Notes: a model not told the origin generated them from the letters alone. 36,258 nucleotides of DNA from Thermoplasmata archaeon (GCA_021846695.1 JAJZWN010000009.1:1-36258); one strand, 5' to 3'; positions 1-7,456 are shown, counted from the first letter of the stretch. Numbers and translations: made by a program.

Positions 1-1
1 T

Positions 2-958
2 TTATAGTTTCTTCATCATAACTTTCTCTATATTATGTGTTTTTCCTTTCTCGATTATCAATTCTGCACGGTATCTTGTTTTAACAATATTTTCTGAATA
101 ATTTTTGCCATTTATGTTATCCCATATCTTTGATGATAATTCCCTGGCTTCTTCCTTCGTAAGCTCTGAATACTTCCTGAAATAGGAGTCTTTGTCTTTA
201 AATGCAGTTTCCATTAGCAGGAAAAACCGTTCAACAAACCATTCCTTAATATATTCCACCTTTGCATCTATAAATATTGAAAAATCAAGGAAATCGGAAA
301 CATAAATCTCATCCTTCCTTCCAGGATTTTTTACCTGCAATATATTCAGGCCTTCCAGTATCAGTATATCCGGGTCAACAATGTCCTGCTTTTCCGGAAG
401 TATGTCATATTTCAGGTGTGAATATACCGGTATCTGTGTGCGGGCTACACCGGATTTTATGTCAACAAGAAAATTTATAAGGTCCTGGGTTTCATAACTT
501 TCAGGGAAGCCCTTTCTTTCCATAATATTCTCTTCCATGAGCCTGGCATTGCTTTTAAGGAAATTATCTGTTGATACTATATAAATTCTCAAATCTGGAT
601 TTATTCTCTCTAATAGGGTTTTCAAAAGCCTCGAAGTAGTACTTTTTCCAACAGCAACACTCCCTGTCACCCCGATGATAAATGGCATTTTCCGGGGCTT
701 AATGCCCATAAAATCGTTTCTCTCCCTGTAAAGGTTAATGTTATTATTTATTGAGAGCTGCAATAGCCTTGTAATAGGAAAATAAAAGTCCTGTATTTCA
801 GATGCAGTGATTTTATCATTTAATGCAAGTATCCCTTTAATATCACTTTCTGACAGAGTAATATTAAGATTCCCCCTTCTCTTTGCCCATTCATCTCTAC
901 TAAAGCTAAGATATAGGTTTGAGCTGATGGTTCTCCGGGACAGGTAGGTCTTATTCAT
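2..958 (-). CDS. coaA: Type I pantothenate kinase (CoaA family)
   Basis: Phosphorylates pantothenate with ATP, the first step of CoA synthesis in the cytosol. The Walker A stretch GSVAVGKSTTSR near residue 100 is the CoaA signature, and KKGFPESY-like, PVYSHLKYD and DILILEGLN(I)LQ segments follow in the order found in E. coli CoaA. Length (318-320 aa) equals the family norm. Most archaea use pantoate kinase instead; Thermoplasmatales are known to lack it, and a feedback-insensitive type I homologue has been characterised from Picrophilus torridus, so this gene fits that lineage. I chose the ATG at 958 because a TATA-like AATTTAAATAC on the minus strand is centred about 26 bases upstream, which suits a leaderless mRNA; an in-frame ATG at 964 adds two residues. 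The stop codon lies at the very edge of the window, so the gene is complete. Confidence 0.93.
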   Translation of the reverse strand: MNKTYLSRRTISSNLYLSFSRDEWAKRRGNLNITLSESDIKGILALNDKITASEIQDFYFPITRLLQLSINNNINLYRERNDFMGIKPRKMPFIIGVTGSVAVGKSTTSRLLKTLLERINPDLRIYIVSTDNFLKSNARLMEENIMERKGFPESYETQDLINFLVDIKSGVARTQIPVYSHLKYDILPEKQDIVDPDILILEGLNILQVKNPGRKDEIYVSDFLDFSIFIDAKVEYIKEWFVERFFLLMETAFKDKDSYFRKYSELTKEEARELSSKIWDNINGKNYSENIVKTRYRAELIIEKGKTHNIEKVMMKKL

Positions 959-975
959 ATCCATAAATGGTTAAA

Positions 976-988
976 TAGTATTTAAATT
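976..988 (-). promoter_or_regulatory. TATA-like box of coaA
   Basis: Minus strand reads AATTTAAATACTA, centred about 26 bases from the ATG at 958. This spacing is typical of archaeal TATA boxes for leaderless transcripts. Inferred from spacing and composition only, in an AT-rich background. Confidence 0.4.
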
Positions 989-1002
989 CTTGACCGGGGA
1001 TA

Positions 1003-1455
1003 TTATCTATTAATTTTTTCCTTTAATTTTCCTAAAAGCACCTCCAGGCCATTCCAGTCATGCACTATATCATATGACATGCAATAATCCAGCATCAGGT
1101 TATTCTGCCCTGATGCAAATCTCCTGTTGTCGGTCTGGAATCCGATGCATATTTTGCCAAAGGCATAAGCCATTCCAAGTTCAACGCAGGCACCTTCATC
1201 CGGCACCCTGCCATCCATCACCATAATAAGTGCTGATGAGGATTTAAGGGCATCAACATCTCTGTTAAATACCCTTTTGCTCGTCTCAGGCCATAAATCA
1301 GGGTCTTTTAAAAGCATTTCGTCCTCCCCACCATCCCTCTGTGGCAGATAGGTTGTAAATCCGTGTTTTTCCAGAAATGCTGCCAGTTCCCTGTTAAATT
1401 TCAATTCCATTTCATTAAACAGAGGGGCCGAAATATAAAAATCATATGATTTCAT
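1003..1455 (-). CDS. Nucleoside 2-deoxyribosyltransferase
   Basis: Transfers (deoxy)ribose between bases, or hydrolyses deoxynucleoside (monophosphate) bonds, in nucleobase salvage. The 150-aa protein has the family layout: N-terminal FYISAPLFN (substrate P-loop-like strand), a middle helix, then DGRVPDEGACVELGMAYAFG, where D81, D86 and the nucleophile E92 correspond to the conserved Asp/Glu residues. The C-terminal NLMLDYC segment also fits. The family includes both true transferases and DNPH1-like N-hydrolases, and sequence alone does not decide between them. It lies upstream of coaA on the same strand with a 39-44 base gap, and follows a nucleoside hydrolase gene 141 bases upstream, so a salvage role is likely. 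The minus-strand TATA-like CTTTATTTATT about 23 bases before the ATG suggests its own leaderless promoter. Confidence 0.88.
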   Translation of the reverse strand: MKSYDFYISAPLFNEMELKFNRELAAFLEKHGFTTYLPQRDGGEDEMLLKDPDLWPETSKRVFNRDVDALKSSSALIMVMDGRVPDEGACVELGMAYAFGKICIGFQTDNRRFASGQNNLMLDYCMSYDIVHDWNGLEVLLGKLKEKINR

Positions 1456-1596
1456 TATGCTTTATTTGAATAATAAATAAAGTTTTTTTGAAAAGCATTT
1501 AAATTCTATACATCATTATAATTCCAGATAATTATTTAGGCAGTAGTCATATGCAAAAAAGCAATTATTTAGCTGGTACCGATCCATTGTTCCTGT

Positions 1597-2478
1597 CTAC
1601 GCCAAATTGCCATATATCCTGTCCACAAGCCCTTTGCGGTAGGCTTCTGAATTTATACCGGTAGCCACTCTCTTCTTTCCTCCACGCTTTTCTATAAATC
1701 CTGTAGCCCCGTCAGGTTTCACTGTAATTTCCCCATCCACAAACTCAAAGGCATCAGGTTCTATGAAGGAAAATACTGCTATGGGATCATGCATTTCAAA
1801 ACTGCCATGCTCTTCTATCATAAATTTTGTGGTTTTATGGATAAAATCTTCTAATGGGCTGCCAGAACTATTCGGCGGTATACTTTTTATTGCCAGTTCC
1901 CTGTTCATTGTAACGTCCAGTGGAACAATAGTTTCATTGATATCCTCTTCCATGACTATCTTAGCCGCTTCAGGGTCATAAAATATATTAAATTCAGCAT
2001 TTCCCATGTTTCCCTTTCCACAGGGGGTAATGCCGAATGCCCCTCCCATAATAATTATCTGTTCTATGTTCTCTTTTATACTATTATCCAGCCTCATGAG
2101 GATTCCCAGGGAAGTTAAAGGAGATGTACAGATTATTGTATGTTTTTCCCGTTTTAATGCTTCATACATTTTAATTATTCCATTATGGTGGTCTTTTTCC
2201 AGAACCGTATCATTAAATTTGTATGATCCAAGCCCATTATCTCCATGAAAATTTTCATAATAATGGGGTTTGATAAGCGGCCTGGCAGACCCATGGTATA
2301 CAGGACAATCGAAATCAAGCAACTTTGCCACACCAGCTGTATTCCTGTAAGTATTCTCAAGCAATGAATTTCCTGAGGAAGCGACAATGAATTCTGGAGT
2401 TATATTGTACTGCTTCAACAAAATCATAGCAAAAGCGTCATCGATTCCAGTATCCACATTAAGAATAACCCTGTTCAT
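1597..2478 (-). CDS. Inosine-uridine preferring nucleoside hydrolase family protein
   Basis: Hydrolyses the N-glycosidic bond of ribonucleosides to free base and ribose, using a bound Ca2+. The N-terminal VDTGIDDA motif (D9, D13, D14) is the metal and ribose site, IIMGGAFG lies in the middle, and MHDPIAV near residue 231 supplies the C-terminal His-Asp pair. The 293-aa length fits the family (about 310). The first acidic residue of the usual DxDxxxDD motif is Asn (N7), while the Asp residues known to hold Ca2+ remain. Base specificity cannot be read from the sequence. It is the first gene of a minus-strand group with a deoxyribosyltransferase and pantothenate kinase, and diverges from the acyl-CoA operon. 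A TTG or internal ATG start is less likely than the ATG at 2478, which keeps the first beta strand intact. Confidence 0.9.
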   Translation of the reverse strand: MNRVILNVDTGIDDAFAMILLKQYNITPEFIVASSGNSLLENTYRNTAGVAKLLDFDCPVYHGSARPLIKPHYYENFHGDNGLGSYKFNDTVLEKDHHNGIIKMYEALKREKHTIICTSPLTSLGILMRLDNSIKENIEQIIIMGGAFGITPCGKGNMGNAEFNIFYDPEAAKIVMEEDINETIVPLDVTMNRELAIKSIPPNSSGSPLEDFIHKTTKFMIEEHGSFEMHDPIAVFSFIEPDAFEFVDGEITVKPDGATGFIEKRGGKKRVATGINSEAYRKGLVDRIYGNLA

Positions 2479-2613
2479 TTCTGATTATAACCTGCTTATA
2501 AAAATATTTTGCCATTATATTTCCTTTCACCCTGTGCAGAAATAATAGTAAGTATTGCCATATATAACAATTGAATTCCCAATTTAAATACATGTAAACG
2601 CTAAAATTAATAT

Positions 2614-2628
2614 CTGTATATATTATAC
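2614..2628 (+). promoter_or_regulatory. TATA-like box for the acyl-CoA aldolase operon
   Basis: CTGTATATATTATAC is the strongest TATA-like stretch before the reductase gene. A start site about 25 bases downstream would fall near 2645, so the mRNA would carry a leader of roughly 90 bases, unlike the leaderless genes elsewhere in the window. A second AT box (AATTTAAATA, 2581-2590) is an alternative. Confidence 0.4.
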
Positions 2629-2640
2629 TTTCATAGATAG

Positions 2641-2710
2641 CAGGAATTCGAGCCTATTTCCTATTCAATGGGTTCAGCCCCATAATGTATGTAAATAGCC
2701 GGCATTCCTG
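2641..2710 (+). promoter_or_regulatory. Nested hairpin in the operon leader (candidate cis-regulatory RNA or operator)
   Basis: Three helices nest inside one another. The outer stem pairs CAGGAAT (2641-2647) with ATTCCTG (2704-2710), 7 perfect pairs. The middle stem pairs CTATTT (2654-2659) with AAATAG (2693-2698); GCC 2652-2654 with GGC 2701-2703 is an alternative extension. The inner stem pairs ATGGG (2668-2672) with CCCAT (2679-2683) around a TTCAGC loop. It ends 27 bases before the ATG of the reductase, just before a GGAG Shine-Dalgarno at 2723-2726. It does not fold as a tRNA: there are about 20 bases between the inner arm and the 3' outer arm. It could equally be a dyad operator. The function is unknown; I recognise no described riboswitch class. 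Confidence 0.5.
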
Positions 2711-2737
2711 TTATTTAATCTTGGAGAATGATAATTT

Positions 2738-3457
2738 ATGTCAGGCAAAATTGTAATAACAGGGTCTAACAGGGGAATAGGTCGATCAATAGCAGAAAAA
2801 ATGGCATCAGAAAAATACGGAATTATTATGGTAGATTATGATAATGCCGTACTTGATTCGGCTAAGTCGCTGGATTCCAGGTATGGAAACGTCGAAGGGA
2901 TAAAATGTGATGTGTCTGGTTATGATGCCTGCGTTGAAGCTTTTTCAACAATAGATAAAAAGGAAGTATATGGCATAGTAAATAATGCAGGCATAAACAG
3001 GGATGTTCTATTCAAAAATATGTCATTTGATCAGTGGGACGCTGTAATAAAGACCGATCTTTACAGCATGTTCAATGTCACAAAGCAATTTGTTGATTCA
3101 ATGATTGAAAATCAATGTGGAAGGATAGTAAATATTTCTTCTGCAAGCTGGAATGGAAATGTAGGGCAGGCCAATTACTCATCTGCGAAGGCAGGGGTTA
3201 TCGGGTTTACTAAAACGCTTGCAAGGGAACTTGGCAGGTATAATATAACATCAAACGCCATTGTTCCAGGATTCATAAAAACACCGATGACAGATCAGAT
3301 GCCTGAAAAAATAAAGGAAAAATTTATTGAAAAAATTCCATTAAAACGCATGGGCTCCGGGGATGATGTTGCGAACGCTGTTTCATTCCTAATGAAAGAG
3401 GATAGCAATTATGTCAACGGAATTTTACTTGAAGTAGGCGGAGGTATGTCACTGTGA
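2738..3457 (+). CDS. Short-chain dehydrogenase/reductase, FabG/PhaB-like 3-oxoacyl reductase
   Basis: NAD(P)-dependent oxidoreductase acting on a 3-hydroxy/3-oxoacyl (probably CoA) substrate. TGSNRGIG (8-15) binds the cofactor, NNAG is at 82-85, and the catalytic Ser134, Tyr147 and Lys151 lie in NISSASW and YSSAKAG. The catalytic-tetrad Asn position in the KTDLYSMFNVTK segment is Asp107, a variant seen in some PhaB-like enzymes. D34 in the second strand (MVDYD) hints at NAD rather than NADP, but this is weak. Length 239 aa is normal. It is the first gene of a four-gene operon and its last bases overlap the next gene by 4 (GTGA). The start follows a GGAG Shine-Dalgarno at 2723-2726 and a structured leader, unlike most leaderless genes here. 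Confidence 0.9.
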   Translation: MSGKIVITGSNRGIGRSIAEKMASEKYGIIMVDYDNAVLDSAKSLDSRYGNVEGIKCDVSGYDACVEAFSTIDKKEVYGIVNNAGINRDVLFKNMSFDQWDAVIKTDLYSMFNVTKQFVDSMIENQCGRIVNISSASWNGNVGQANYSSAKAGVIGFTKTLARELGRYNITSNAIVPGFIKTPMTDQMPEKIKEKFIEKIPLKRMGSGDDVANAVSFLMKEDSNYVNGILLEVGGGMSL

Positions 3458-4998
3458 AAACAATGGTCGAGGTACTTGAAAATTCAGAAAAAAGCGATCC
3501 ATTTATCATATACTTTAAGAATACTATGACCTATGGAGAATTTGAAGGATATTCAAATGCCGTTGCTGCACAGTTTTCTATGTATTGTGATCCAGGTGAC
3601 ATTGTAGCAATAATAGCAGAGAATATACCTCAGTTTCCCATAGTGCAGTATGCAGCATGGAAAAATTCCTGCATTTTTGTGCCACTTAGCCCCCTGGATT
3701 CTGAGAATGAAATTGCAGGGAAAATTAAGTTCATAGACGCCAGGGTGGTGGTAATCAGCAATGAATTCAGGGAGAAATTCTCCAGCCTGATGGAAATACA
3801 CAGCGTCCATGTTTTATATACAGACCCCACTACTTTCGGAAAATTGCCGGATAATATGGCAGAAAAATACATTTCCGGAATAATGAAAGAAGAATTAAAC
3901 CTCAGAATAAAGAAAGAATTCAAGGCATATAATCCAGAACCTGGCAGTATAGCCATGCTTGTATTTACCTCCGGCACATCAGGCAGGCAGAAGGCTGCAG
4001 AGATAACCCATAGCAATATATACGCAGCTTCATATATATACCGTGAATGGTATTCCGTACAACCACATGACAAAAACCTGTGTATTGCCCCCTTCTTCCA
4101 CATAACAGGGTTAATTTTTGGTATATCGTTGACAATGCTGGCCCATTCATCCATGGCATTGACATACAGGTTTAATCCGGAAAACGCACTGGAAACTGTA
4201 GAATCAGAAAAGACAACAATTACCATGTTTGTTGCTACAGCCTACCGGGCTATGATCAATTCATGGTCAAAGGTTGATAAAATAAAAACCAGGCTCTCAT
4301 CCATGAGGCTATGGTCGGCAGGCGGAATGCCCATGCCCTATAAAACTGAAATAGAATGGAAAGAAATGTCAGGTAAGTGGATATATATGGCATATGGATT
4401 AACTGAGAGCACTTCTCCAGTAGCACTATGGGAATACCCATATACAGACAATATCCCATTATATAATGGCATAGTTACAGCTGGCAAACCGGCAAACTAT
4501 ACACGCATAGTCAGGGCAAGGGGTGGTGAACTGGTAGTTTCAGGGCCACAGGTTATAAGAAGGTACTATAAGAATCCGGAAGACACGGAAAAGGCATCCG
4601 GGAAATACGGGCTGAAAACAGGTGACATATGCTATATTGATAGCAATGGATATATCTATATAATTGACCGGAAGAAAGACCTTATAGATGTATCCGGGTA
4701 TAAGGTAGTTCCTGCTGAGGTTGAAAATGCAATAAGAACCTGTGATCAAGTTGAAGATGTTGTAGTTGTTGGAGAAAATGATGAATATAAAGGTGAAGTC
4801 CCTGTTGCGTATGTTAAATTGTCTACAATCCCAGATAACTACGAAGAAATGAAGAAAAATATTTACGGCGTATGTAAAAAAGAACTGGCAAGATATAAGG
4901 TGCCTGCACGGATAATCTTTGTAAGGGACATGCCATTGAACGCATCTGGAAAGATTAAACGGTCAGGAATACATTCTGTAGAGGTGGTTTATCAATGA
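3454..4998 (+). CDS. AMP-forming acyl-CoA synthetase (ANL superfamily)
   Basis: Activates a carboxylic acid with ATP and CoA to acyl-CoA through an acyl-adenylate. The ANL motifs appear in order: A3 TSGTSGRQK (172-180), A5 YGLTES (314-319), A7 TGD (389-391), hinge and A8 DRKKDLIDVSGYKV (405-418), and the C-terminal catalytic Lys500 in NASGKIKR. Length 514 aa is typical. The acid used cannot be deduced. The GTG start overlaps the reductase stop and has a full Shine-Dalgarno GGAGGT (3440-3445) 8 bases upstream, so it is preferred to the ATG at 3463. It overlaps the next gene by 4 bases (ATGA). In context it would supply the CoA ester for the reductase and the thiolase-fold aldolase that follow. 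Confidence 0.92.
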   Translation: MKTMVEVLENSEKSDPFIIYFKNTMTYGEFEGYSNAVAAQFSMYCDPGDIVAIIAENIPQFPIVQYAAWKNSCIFVPLSPLDSENEIAGKIKFIDARVVVISNEFREKFSSLMEIHSVHVLYTDPTTFGKLPDNMAEKYISGIMKEELNLRIKKEFKAYNPEPGSIAMLVFTSGTSGRQKAAEITHSNIYAASYIYREWYSVQPHDKNLCIAPFFHITGLIFGISLTMLAHSSMALTYRFNPENALETVESEKTTITMFVATAYRAMINSWSKVDKIKTRLSSMRLWSAGGMPMPYKTEIEWKEMSGKWIYMAYGLTESTSPVALWEYPYTDNIPLYNGIVTAGKPANYTRIVRARGGELVVSGPQVIRRYYKNPEDTEKASGKYGLKTGDICYIDSNGYIYIIDRKKDLIDVSGYKVVPAEVENAIRTCDQVEDVVVVGENDEYKGEVPVAYVKLSTIPDNYEEMKKNIYGVCKKELARYKVPARIIFVRDMPLNASGKIKRSGIHSVEVVYQ

Positions 4999-6146
4999 TA
5001 AGGGGTTTTTCAGAAGCTATATACAAAAATTATGATGGGACAGCATATGAAATAATGAATGAGGCGCTAAATAAATCACTTTCCATGGCTGGATTGGAGA
5101 GAAAAGATATTGATGGCTTTATGACAACATTTCTCCCAGGTGTCTTTGATGGAAATGTATACATGCATTTTTTTCCGGACCAGATATGCAATTATCTTGG
5201 AATTAAGCCAAAATATATAGATTCCATGGAGTATGGTGGGCCATCAGTGCTTTCCGCATTCTGGAGGGCTGAACACATTATAAATTCAGGGATGGCTGAA
5301 AATATTCTGCTCCTGTTTGGGGGCAAAGGTTCAGCAGTAAGGAAAAAGAAACAGACAGTGGATTCCATTGAAAACCTTTATTCTGACATTACCAACACAC
5401 CTTATAAGCCCCTGCTGTCAGGATATAATTATACAAATCCAGTTTCGGATTACGCATTGTTAGCTCAACGCCACATGAAAATATACGGGACAACAGATGA
5501 ACAGAGGGCATCACTCATAGTCAAACAGAGGGAAAATGCTAACAGGTCAGGGTATTCAATGTTTACCGGATCAATTACTGTTGAGGATGTACTTGGCTCT
5601 CCTATTATCTCATCTCCACTGCACCTGCTGGAAATAGTTTATCCTGTAGATGGATTCCACGCATTTATTGTGTCAAAAAATCCAGGTAAGCTAAGGGAAA
5701 TCCGTATACAAAAATATGGAGAAGCACACCAGTCAGCACTTCCTACAGAAATCGATGATATAACTATCACTCCTGCAGCTGAAAGTTCATCCCGCTTCCG
5801 AGACGACATTAAAAAATGCGATTTCTATGAACTGTACGATTCATTCAGCATTACGGTAATGATACAGCTTGAGAACACAGGCATTGTGCCTCCTGGTAAA
5901 TCAGGTGAATTTCTGGAAAAAAATTCCATATCTGTTAATGGAGATTTTCCATTGAACACCGGAGGCGGAAGCCTGAACCGTGGGCAACCTGCATATATGA
6001 GCGGGAGTGTATTGCTTTATGAGGCACTATTGCAGATGAACGGAATGGCAGGGAGAAACCAGGTTAAAACTCCTGACAAAGCTTTCATAAATGGAATGGG
6101 CGGATGGGCAAGAAACCATTCAGTCTCAATGATACTGGGTGAGTAA
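4995..6146 (+). CDS. Thiolase-fold protein lacking thiolase residues; Ltp2-type acyl-CoA aldolase candidate
   Basis: The 383-aa protein has the SCP-x/thiolase-II fold signature: an N-terminal lobe with EYGGPSVLSAFWRAEHIINSG (79-99), and a C-terminal lobe with NTGGGSLNRGQPAYMSG and INGMGGWARNHS. The usual nucleophilic Cys (CASG motif) is absent: the matching stretch reads GGPS (81-84). The usual GHP histidine motif reads GQP (330-332). Instead Tyr281 (ELYDSF) and Tyr334 (AYMSG) occupy two motifs that in actinobacterial Ltp2-type lipid-transfer/aldolase proteins read LYD-A/S-F and AYxxG. Ltp2 cleaves a beta-hydroxyacyl-CoA by retro-aldol reaction together with a DUF35 partner, and a DUF35 gene follows here directly. 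The ATG overlaps the upstream stop and has Shine-Dalgarno GAGGTGGT (4984-4991 region). That it is an aldolase rather than a thiolase is inference; the substrate is unknown. Confidence 0.8.
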   Translation: MIRGFSEAIYKNYDGTAYEIMNEALNKSLSMAGLERKDIDGFMTTFLPGVFDGNVYMHFFPDQICNYLGIKPKYIDSMEYGGPSVLSAFWRAEHIINSGMAENILLLFGGKGSAVRKKKQTVDSIENLYSDITNTPYKPLLSGYNYTNPVSDYALLAQRHMKIYGTTDEQRASLIVKQRENANRSGYSMFTGSITVEDVLGSPIISSPLHLLEIVYPVDGFHAFIVSKNPGKLREIRIQKYGEAHQSALPTEIDDITITPAAESSSRFRDDIKKCDFYELYDSFSITVMIQLENTGIVPPGKSGEFLEKNSISVNGDFPLNTGGGSLNRGQPAYMSGSVLLYEALLQMNGMAGRNQVKTPDKAFINGMGGWARNHSVSMILGE

Positions 6147-6485
6147 ATGAAATTGGATGAAATCTATGAGGAATATAATAAACATTTTTCCATGGGAATA
6201 TTGCCATTCACTAAATGCATGAATTGCGGGAAGGTATACTATTATCCAAGGGACAGTTGCCCTGTATGTGGAAAAGGAGACCTGAAAATTATGCAGTCTA
6301 CAGGACACGGCACAGTATACAGCTACACAAAATTCAATAATGGTTTCTATGGAATAATATCGTTCAGCGAGGGGTTCCGTGCATATATGGATATTTCCGG
6401 CAATAATCCCGGGATTGGAATGGAAGTAGAGATAAAATTTAAGAAAATAAAGGATAATTTACTGCCCTATGCGGAATTAAGATAA
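6147..6485 (+). CDS. DUF35 protein: zinc ribbon plus OB-fold, partner of the thiolase-fold subunit
   Basis: A 112-aa protein with an N-terminal rubredoxin-like zinc ribbon, C27-x2-C30 and C40-x2-C43 (CMNCG ... CPVCG), followed by a small beta-barrel (STGHGTVYSYTKFNNGFYGIISFSEGFRAYM). This is the DUF35 architecture. Such proteins bind thiolase-superfamily enzymes: in archaea they bridge acetoacetyl-CoA thiolase and HMG-CoA synthase, and in Actinobacteria the ChsH2 DUF35 domain binds Ltp2. It is slightly shorter than the usual 120-140 aa. Its ATG directly follows the thiolase-fold stop codon, and GGGTGA just before the junction is the Shine-Dalgarno, so the two proteins are probably made together. 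It is the last gene of the operon and runs tail to tail into kdgA with 3 bases between. Confidence 0.88.
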   Translation: MKLDEIYEEYNKHFSMGILPFTKCMNCGKVYYYPRDSCPVCGKGDLKIMQSTGHGTVYSYTKFNNGFYGIISFSEGFRAYMDISGNNPGIGMEVEIKFKKIKDNLLPYAELR

Positions 6486-6488
6486 ATT

Positions 6489-7361
6489 TTAAGGTTTAAA
6501 ATTATATTTTTTGAATGCTTCATTCATTTCCTTTTCCAGTGAATTCCTTTCCTCTTTGCTTAATTTGAAGAATGGCTCACGGGGGTTTCCAGCATCTATC
6601 CCTGTCATAATTTCTACCATATCATAAATAGAAGAAATTGTTCCATATTTCCTTGATAGGTCTGCAAGCTCATTCAATAAGAACTGATACCTGTCGCCAT
6701 CCTTATTATCATAGTTTTCTATTATTTTATTTATTATTTTATATCCATAATTTGAGGCACCGGATACAAAGCCGTCGAGTCCGAGCCTGTATGCAGAAAG
6801 TATGTACTGGTCAGGCCCTGTATATACTTTGAAATCCGGGACGTACATTTTTGTATTAAGTATATCATTCATATTGAACGTTGTTTCTTTTATTCCTATT
6901 ACATCTCCCCCGGCTTTCTTTATGTCGTTAACCATATCATAGGTAATATTATATCCTGTTGTATCCGGATAGTTATATATTATTGTTGGATATTCTGAAG
7001 AGAGTTTTGTGTAATATTTTATGAGCCACTCCCTTTTCATTCCTGTGAAATAGTAGGGTGGAAGTGCTGCAACTGCATGTATTTTGTATTTTTTAGCCTC
7101 TTTTGCCAGATTTATTGACTCCTCCAGATTCAGGGAACCAACCTGTAGTATGACATGGTCAGGAATATGGGCAAAGGCATCCAGGAGGTCATGTTTCTCA
7201 CCTGAAGCCATAGATGGGCCAAGCCCGGTGGTTCCTGCAGGAAATAAATATTTCATGCCGCCCTTGAGAACATCCTCTCCGTGCCTTACAGCTTTATCTT
7301 TATCTACCTTATTATCCGTAAATGGAGTTATAATCGGTGTAATAGAATCCAATTTTTGCAT
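6489..7361 (-). CDS. kdgA: 2-keto-3-deoxygluconate aldolase (DapA/NAL superfamily)
   Basis: Class I aldolase that splits 2-keto-3-deoxygluconate (and possibly its phosphate or galactonate analogue) into pyruvate and glyceraldehyde in the archaeal Entner-Doudoroff routes. The (beta/alpha)8 protein carries GTTGLGPS (43-50) for the pyruvate carboxylate, Tyr131 in YNYPDTTG as acid/base, and Schiff-base Lys158 in VIGIKET. The 290-aa length and the YNYPDTTGYN stretch resemble the Sulfolobus and Picrophilus KDG aldolases more than dihydrodipicolinate synthase. Specificity for the non-phosphorylated substrate is expected from the lineage but not shown here. It diverges from aconitase. TATA-like GTTATATAGC lies about 25 bases before the ATG, so it is probably leaderless. 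Confidence 0.87.
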   Translation of the reverse strand: MQKLDSITPIITPFTDNKVDKDKAVRHGEDVLKGGMKYLFPAGTTGLGPSMASGEKHDLLDAFAHIPDHVILQVGSLNLEESINLAKEAKKYKIHAVAALPPYYFTGMKREWLIKYYTKLSSEYPTIIYNYPDTTGYNITYDMVNDIKKAGGDVIGIKETTFNMNDILNTKMYVPDFKVYTGPDQYILSAYRLGLDGFVSGASNYGYKIINKIIENYDNKDGDRYQFLLNELADLSRKYGTISSIYDMVEIMTGIDAGNPREPFFKLSKEERNSLEKEMNEAFKKYNFKP

Positions 7362-7380
7362 AATAATGTAAATCTATTTA

Positions 7381-7390
7381 GCTATATAAC
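7381..7390 (-). promoter_or_regulatory. TATA-like box of kdgA
   Basis: The minus strand reads GTTATATAGC, centred about 25 bases before the kdgA ATG. It forms half of a compact divergent promoter region with aconitase. Support is spacing and composition only. Confidence 0.42.
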
Positions 7391-7456
7391 ATTTCCACTG
7401 GCTACCTTTATCGAAACAAAAAATTAAAAGTAAATGACTTACTCCCGGATAAAAAT

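Noticed and set aside
1531..1572. Direct repeat AATTATTTAG seen twice between the deoxyribosyltransferase and nucleoside hydrolase genes
   Set aside because: Ten AT-rich bases, not placed at a promoter in a way that suggests regulation; expected by chance.
2641..2711. tRNA-like element: 7-pair acceptor-like stem and a GGTTCAGCC T-loop-like sequence
   Set aside because: About 20 bases separate the T-arm-like hairpin from the 3' stem, no D-arm or anticodon arm fits, and there is no CCA or discriminator arrangement.
3630..4226. 198-residue reading frame on the minus strand
   Set aside because: It is fully inside the acyl-CoA synthetase, whose motifs are in order; its composition follows from the opposite strand.
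4995..6146. Ordinary acetyl-CoA acetyltransferase
   Set aside because: The catalytic Cys and the GHP histidine of thiolases are both absent at their expected places, so a standard thiolase label is not supported.
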